The notes beneath the pieces were generated by a model. The model was not told the origin of the DNA. It was given only the letters and a program-made list of their open reading frames with translations, and searched no databases. Position numbers and translations under genes: made by a program. A DNA stretch of 8,020 nt, taken from assembly GCA_964354485.1 (NCBI GenBank), contig CAYGZY010000045.1:1-8020 (forward strand). Direction: 5' to 3'. Every line of letters begins with the position of its first letter. Positions within the stretch are counted from its first letter, which is position 1. Of the stretch, positions 6,524 to 8,020 are shown piece after piece. Origin of the DNA: CAYGXH01 sp964354485 (GTDB lineage: Bacteria > Bacteroidota > Ignavibacteria > UBA10030 > SZUA-254).

Positions 6524-6555
6524 AAAATATAGGAAAAGAGGTCGGTAATACCAAA
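6524..6555 (-). promoter_or_regulatory. Candidate Bacteroidota-type promoter of murI operon
   Basis: The minus strand reads TTTG (6555-6552), 20 bases, then TATATTTT (6531-6524), seven of eight positions of the TTTG / TAnnTTTG pattern described for the Bacteroidota primary sigma factor. The expected transcription start falls at about 6520-6516, on or next to the murI ATG. One copy of the GGTAATACC dyad occupies the spacer. Confidence 0.55.
6541..6552. repeat. 12-bp repeat, copy 1 (operator candidate in murI promoter)
   Basis: GTCGGTAATACC is repeated exactly at 6665-6676. Its core GGTA-A-TACC is a dyad around a central base. This copy lies between the -33 and -7 elements of the murI promoter candidate, so a bound protein would cover that promoter. 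Confidence 0.45.
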
Positions 6556-6583
6556 CGCCCTGCCTGATAAAGTGAAGACAATA

Positions 6584-6615
6584 TTTGAGTCTATCCTAAA
6601 CTTTTTGTATCTTTG
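6584..6615 (+). promoter_or_regulatory. Bacteroidota-type promoter of the lipoprotein gene
   Basis: TTTG (6584-6587), 20 bases, then TATCTTTG (6608-6615) is an exact match to the TTTG / TAnnTTTG promoter pattern of Bacteroidota, with the same spacing as the divergent murI promoter candidate. Transcription would start near 6619-6622, leaving a leader of about 90 bases before ATG 6712. The leader contains a hairpin, the second 12-bp repeat and a GGAG ribosome binding site (6700-6703). This match is also the main clue to the phylum. Confidence 0.6.
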
Positions 6616-6631
6616 CTTTCACATTTTCCCC

Positions 6632-6654
6632 GTTTTCGTGGAGACACCGAAAAC
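6632..6654 (+). other. Hairpin with GNRA-type loop in the lipoprotein mRNA leader
   Basis: GTTTTCG (6632-6638) pairs with CGAAAAC (6648-6654). Two further pairs, TG (6639-6640) with CA (6645-6646), form across a single bulged C (6647) and close the tetraloop GAGA (6641-6644), a GNRA-type sequence. No T-run follows, so it is not a terminator. It would lie about 10 bases after the predicted transcript start and could stabilise or regulate the mRNA. Confidence 0.4.
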
Positions 6655-6664
6655 TCTCAAGGAA

Positions 6665-6676
6665 GTCGGTAATACC
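6665..6676. repeat. 12-bp repeat, copy 2 (in lipoprotein leader)
   Basis: This is an exact second copy of GTCGGTAATACC, 124 bp from the first, with the dyad extended here to CGGTA-A-TACCG (6667-6677). It lies downstream of the + strand promoter candidate and 35 bp before the lipoprotein start codon. Confidence 0.45.
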
Positions 6677-6711
6677 GTTAATTATCCATTTTTTCACACG
6701 GAGTCAGCATT

Positions 6712-7710
6712 ATGAAACAACTTACGATCATCGTCATCGCTATCAGCATTCTGCTCATCGGCTGCGAGAAAAAACTCGAGCCTGTCAAAGTCGGCGAGCT
6801 CAGCGAATATAAAGACCCTGCGTTCGGATTCAAGGTAAAATATCTGGCAGCATGGAAGAGTCTCGGCGAAGCAGGCAGGGCAAAATTTTCAAAATCACAG
6901 GAAGTGATCAATAAGTTCCTCGATCCCCGGACAGGTGAGGAAGGCGCAGAGGTATCCATAGAAGTGCTGCAGTATAAAGGAGGAACGATTGATGACATTA
7001 CCCTGGAGGGTAAAGAAGAACTTAAACAGACCTGGAAGAACATTCAGGTTCTACCCGATGAGAAAATTACCATCGCCGGCAAAGAAGCAACAAAGATCGG
7101 CTACGGAATACCCGTCACCTCCAAGAAGCAGATCACTGGATACGATATCTATTTCCCCGGCGATACGGCTGTCTATAAAATTACATGCCTCGGATACGGC
7201 GATCATTACACCGCTCATGCGGATGTGTTCAATGCGGTGGTGAATTCATTCGAACCACCCGTGATAGTTTCGCAGACGCCGGATCAATGGACGCCCTCCC
7301 CGACAAGGCAGACATACACATCGAATTTCTTTACTATGCTCTATCCTGAAAATCTCGAATTTGTTCCGGTGAGGAAGGATGCGAATGACGACCTCACGAT
7401 GGAAATGCGCGCCGACAGACTCGACTGCAGTATACACATCGATGTGTTCGGTGCAAAAAAACTGACGGCCGATAAGGTGTGGGCGCAGAATAAAGGGCGG
7501 TACACCATCCAGACATCAGGACAAACTCAGATCGACGGACAGGATGCATACTGGGCTGATTACTCTCCGCGAAGAGATATCGGCAGCCGCGTATACTTCA
7601 CCGTAAAGAACGACAAGGTAATCCGCATTACAGTCAATTACTTTGCAGCTCAGAAAAACAACTACTTCCCGACGTTCGAGAATATGGTAAAATCCATAAA
7701 ACTTAAATAG
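6712..7710 (+). CDS. Lipoprotein with two tandem PsbP-like domains
   Basis: I do not recognise a named family with certainty. The 332-residue protein starts with a short signal peptide and the lipobox L15-I16-G17-C18, so it should be lipidated at Cys18 and anchored in an envelope membrane. The residue after Cys is Glu, not an Asp retention signal. The mature part looks like two related halves (about 31-180 and 203-332). Each begins with an aromatic-rich strand ending in a proline/tryptophan step (DPAFGFKVKYLAAWKSL; SNFFTMLYPENLEFVPV), has a central IxG(K/Q)(E/D)A strand turn (IAGKEA; IDGQDA), and ends with a strand plus helix closing in N(S/M)VxSxxxP-like wording (FNAVVNSFEPP; FENMVKSIKLK). 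This resembles the PsbP/DcrB (DUF1795-like) fold. GGAG at 6700-6703 supports ATG 6712. It is followed closely by a YbjQ-family gene. Its role is unknown. Confidence 0.85.
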   Translation: MKQLTIIVIAISILLIGCEKKLEPVKVGELSEYKDPAFGFKVKYLAAWKSLGEAGRAKFSKSQEVINKFLDPRTGEEGAEVSIEVLQYKGGTIDDITLEGKEELKQTWKNIQVLPDEKITIAGKEATKIGYGIPVTSKKQITGYDIYFPGDTAVYKITCLGYGDHYTAHADVFNAVVNSFEPPVIVSQTPDQWTPSPTRQTYTSNFFTMLYPENLEFVPVRKDANDDLTMEMRADRLDCSIHIDVFGAKKLTADKVWAQNKGRYTIQTSGQTQIDGQDAYWADYSPRRDIGSRVYFTVKNDKVIRITVNYFAAQKNNYFPTFENMVKSIKLK

Positions 7711-7717
7711 GAATATC

Positions 7718-8020
7718 ATGATAGATCATACACTCATCACGACAACGTTTAACCTCGATGGTTATCGGATCAAAAAAAATCTGGGACTCGTCCGCGGAAT
7801 CACGGTCAGATCAAGGTCTCTCGTCGGTAACATCGGCGCGGGAATTCAGATTCTCTTCGGCGGTAACATTTCCCTCTATCAGGAGTTATGCGAAAAAGCA
7901 CGACAGGAAGCCTACGAGATCATGATTCGGCACGCGGAAGAGATGGGCGCCAATGCTATCATCGGAATGCGGTATGATGCGAATGATGTCGCGTCCGGTG
8001 TCACAGAAGTCCTCGCGTAT
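7718..8020 (+). CDS. YbjQ / UPF0145 family protein, 3' end outside window
   Basis: The frame from ATG 7718 encodes 101 residues to the window edge without a stop. It starts MIDHTLITTTFNLDGYRIKK, followed by GLVRGITVRSRSLVGNIGAG, a GGNISLYQELCEKARQEAY segment and MGANAIIGMRYDAND, and ends in EVLAY. This is the whole signature of the small YbjQ (UPF0145, DUF74) family, usually about 105-110 residues, so only a few residues should be missing. Members form small pentamer-type assemblies and are often annotated as heavy-metal-binding, but their biochemical function is not established. The ribosome binding site AGGA (7709-7712) overlaps the stop codon of the lipoprotein gene, with only 7 bases between the genes, so the two are almost certainly co-transcribed and probably translationally coupled. 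Confidence 0.9.
   Translation, partial: MIDHTLITTTFNLDGYRIKKNLGLVRGITVRSRSLVGNIGAGIQILFGGNISLYQELCEKARQEAYEIMIRHAEEMGANAIIGMRYDANDVASGVTEVLAY

Noticed and set aside
1..8020. Mobile element, CRISPR array, phage or defence system
   Set aside because: No transposase, integrase, regularly spaced repeats or defence-type domains were seen on either strand; apart from the two-component pair and the lipoprotein/YbjQ pair, the recognised genes are metabolic or housekeeping.

Overview
The window looks like an ordinary housekeeping stretch of a Gram-negative bacterium, most probably from the Bacteroidota or wider FCB group. The main evidence is the murI/lipoprotein intergenic region. There, two divergent promoter candidates share the Bacteroidota-type architecture TTTG-N20-TAnnTTT(G), and the gene between them and the right edge encodes a lipoprotein with a clear lipobox. 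The response regulator's HTH wording also fits that group. This placement is an inference; no rRNA or other taxonomic marker is present. I see no mobile element, CRISPR array, tRNA or rRNA.

Layout. At the left edge is the 3' part of an inositol-monophosphatase family gene on the + strand (2-550). A convergent, gene-free gap follows (551-957). It contains weak hairpins and, at its right end, a good rho-independent terminator for the minus strand. From 6516 leftwards to 958 run seven minus-strand genes: murI (glutamate racemase), a divergent peptide deformylase, pyrE, a Nudix ADP-ribose-pyrophosphatase-like gene, a thymidine/pyrimidine-nucleoside phosphorylase, a short HisKA_3 sensor kinase and its NarL-type response regulator. 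Gaps inside the run are -4 to 97 bp. A second promoter may serve the two-component pair. On the + strand, to the right of the divergent promoters, lie a two-domain PsbP-like lipoprotein (6712-7710) and a tightly coupled YbjQ/UPF0145 family gene cut by the window edge.

How the genes fit together. MurI feeds peptidoglycan synthesis and deformylase matures new proteins. PyrE, the Nudix enzyme and the phosphorylase all touch pentose phosphate, PRPP and pyrimidine metabolism: PyrE consumes PRPP, ADP-ribose cleavage yields ribose-5-phosphate, and the phosphorylase yields deoxyribose-1-phosphate. The stop codon of the Nudix gene overlaps the start of the phosphorylase gene.

Most worth a second look are two things. 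The first is the sensor kinase: it keeps the phosphoacceptor His and the DxxxQ phosphatase motif, but the N-box and glycine-rich G2 box of its ATPase domain are degraded, next to an intact response regulator. The second is the murI/lipoprotein intergenic region: it has paired promoters, an apparently near-leaderless murI, a repeated 12-bp dyad and a hairpin that can close on a GNRA-type loop.
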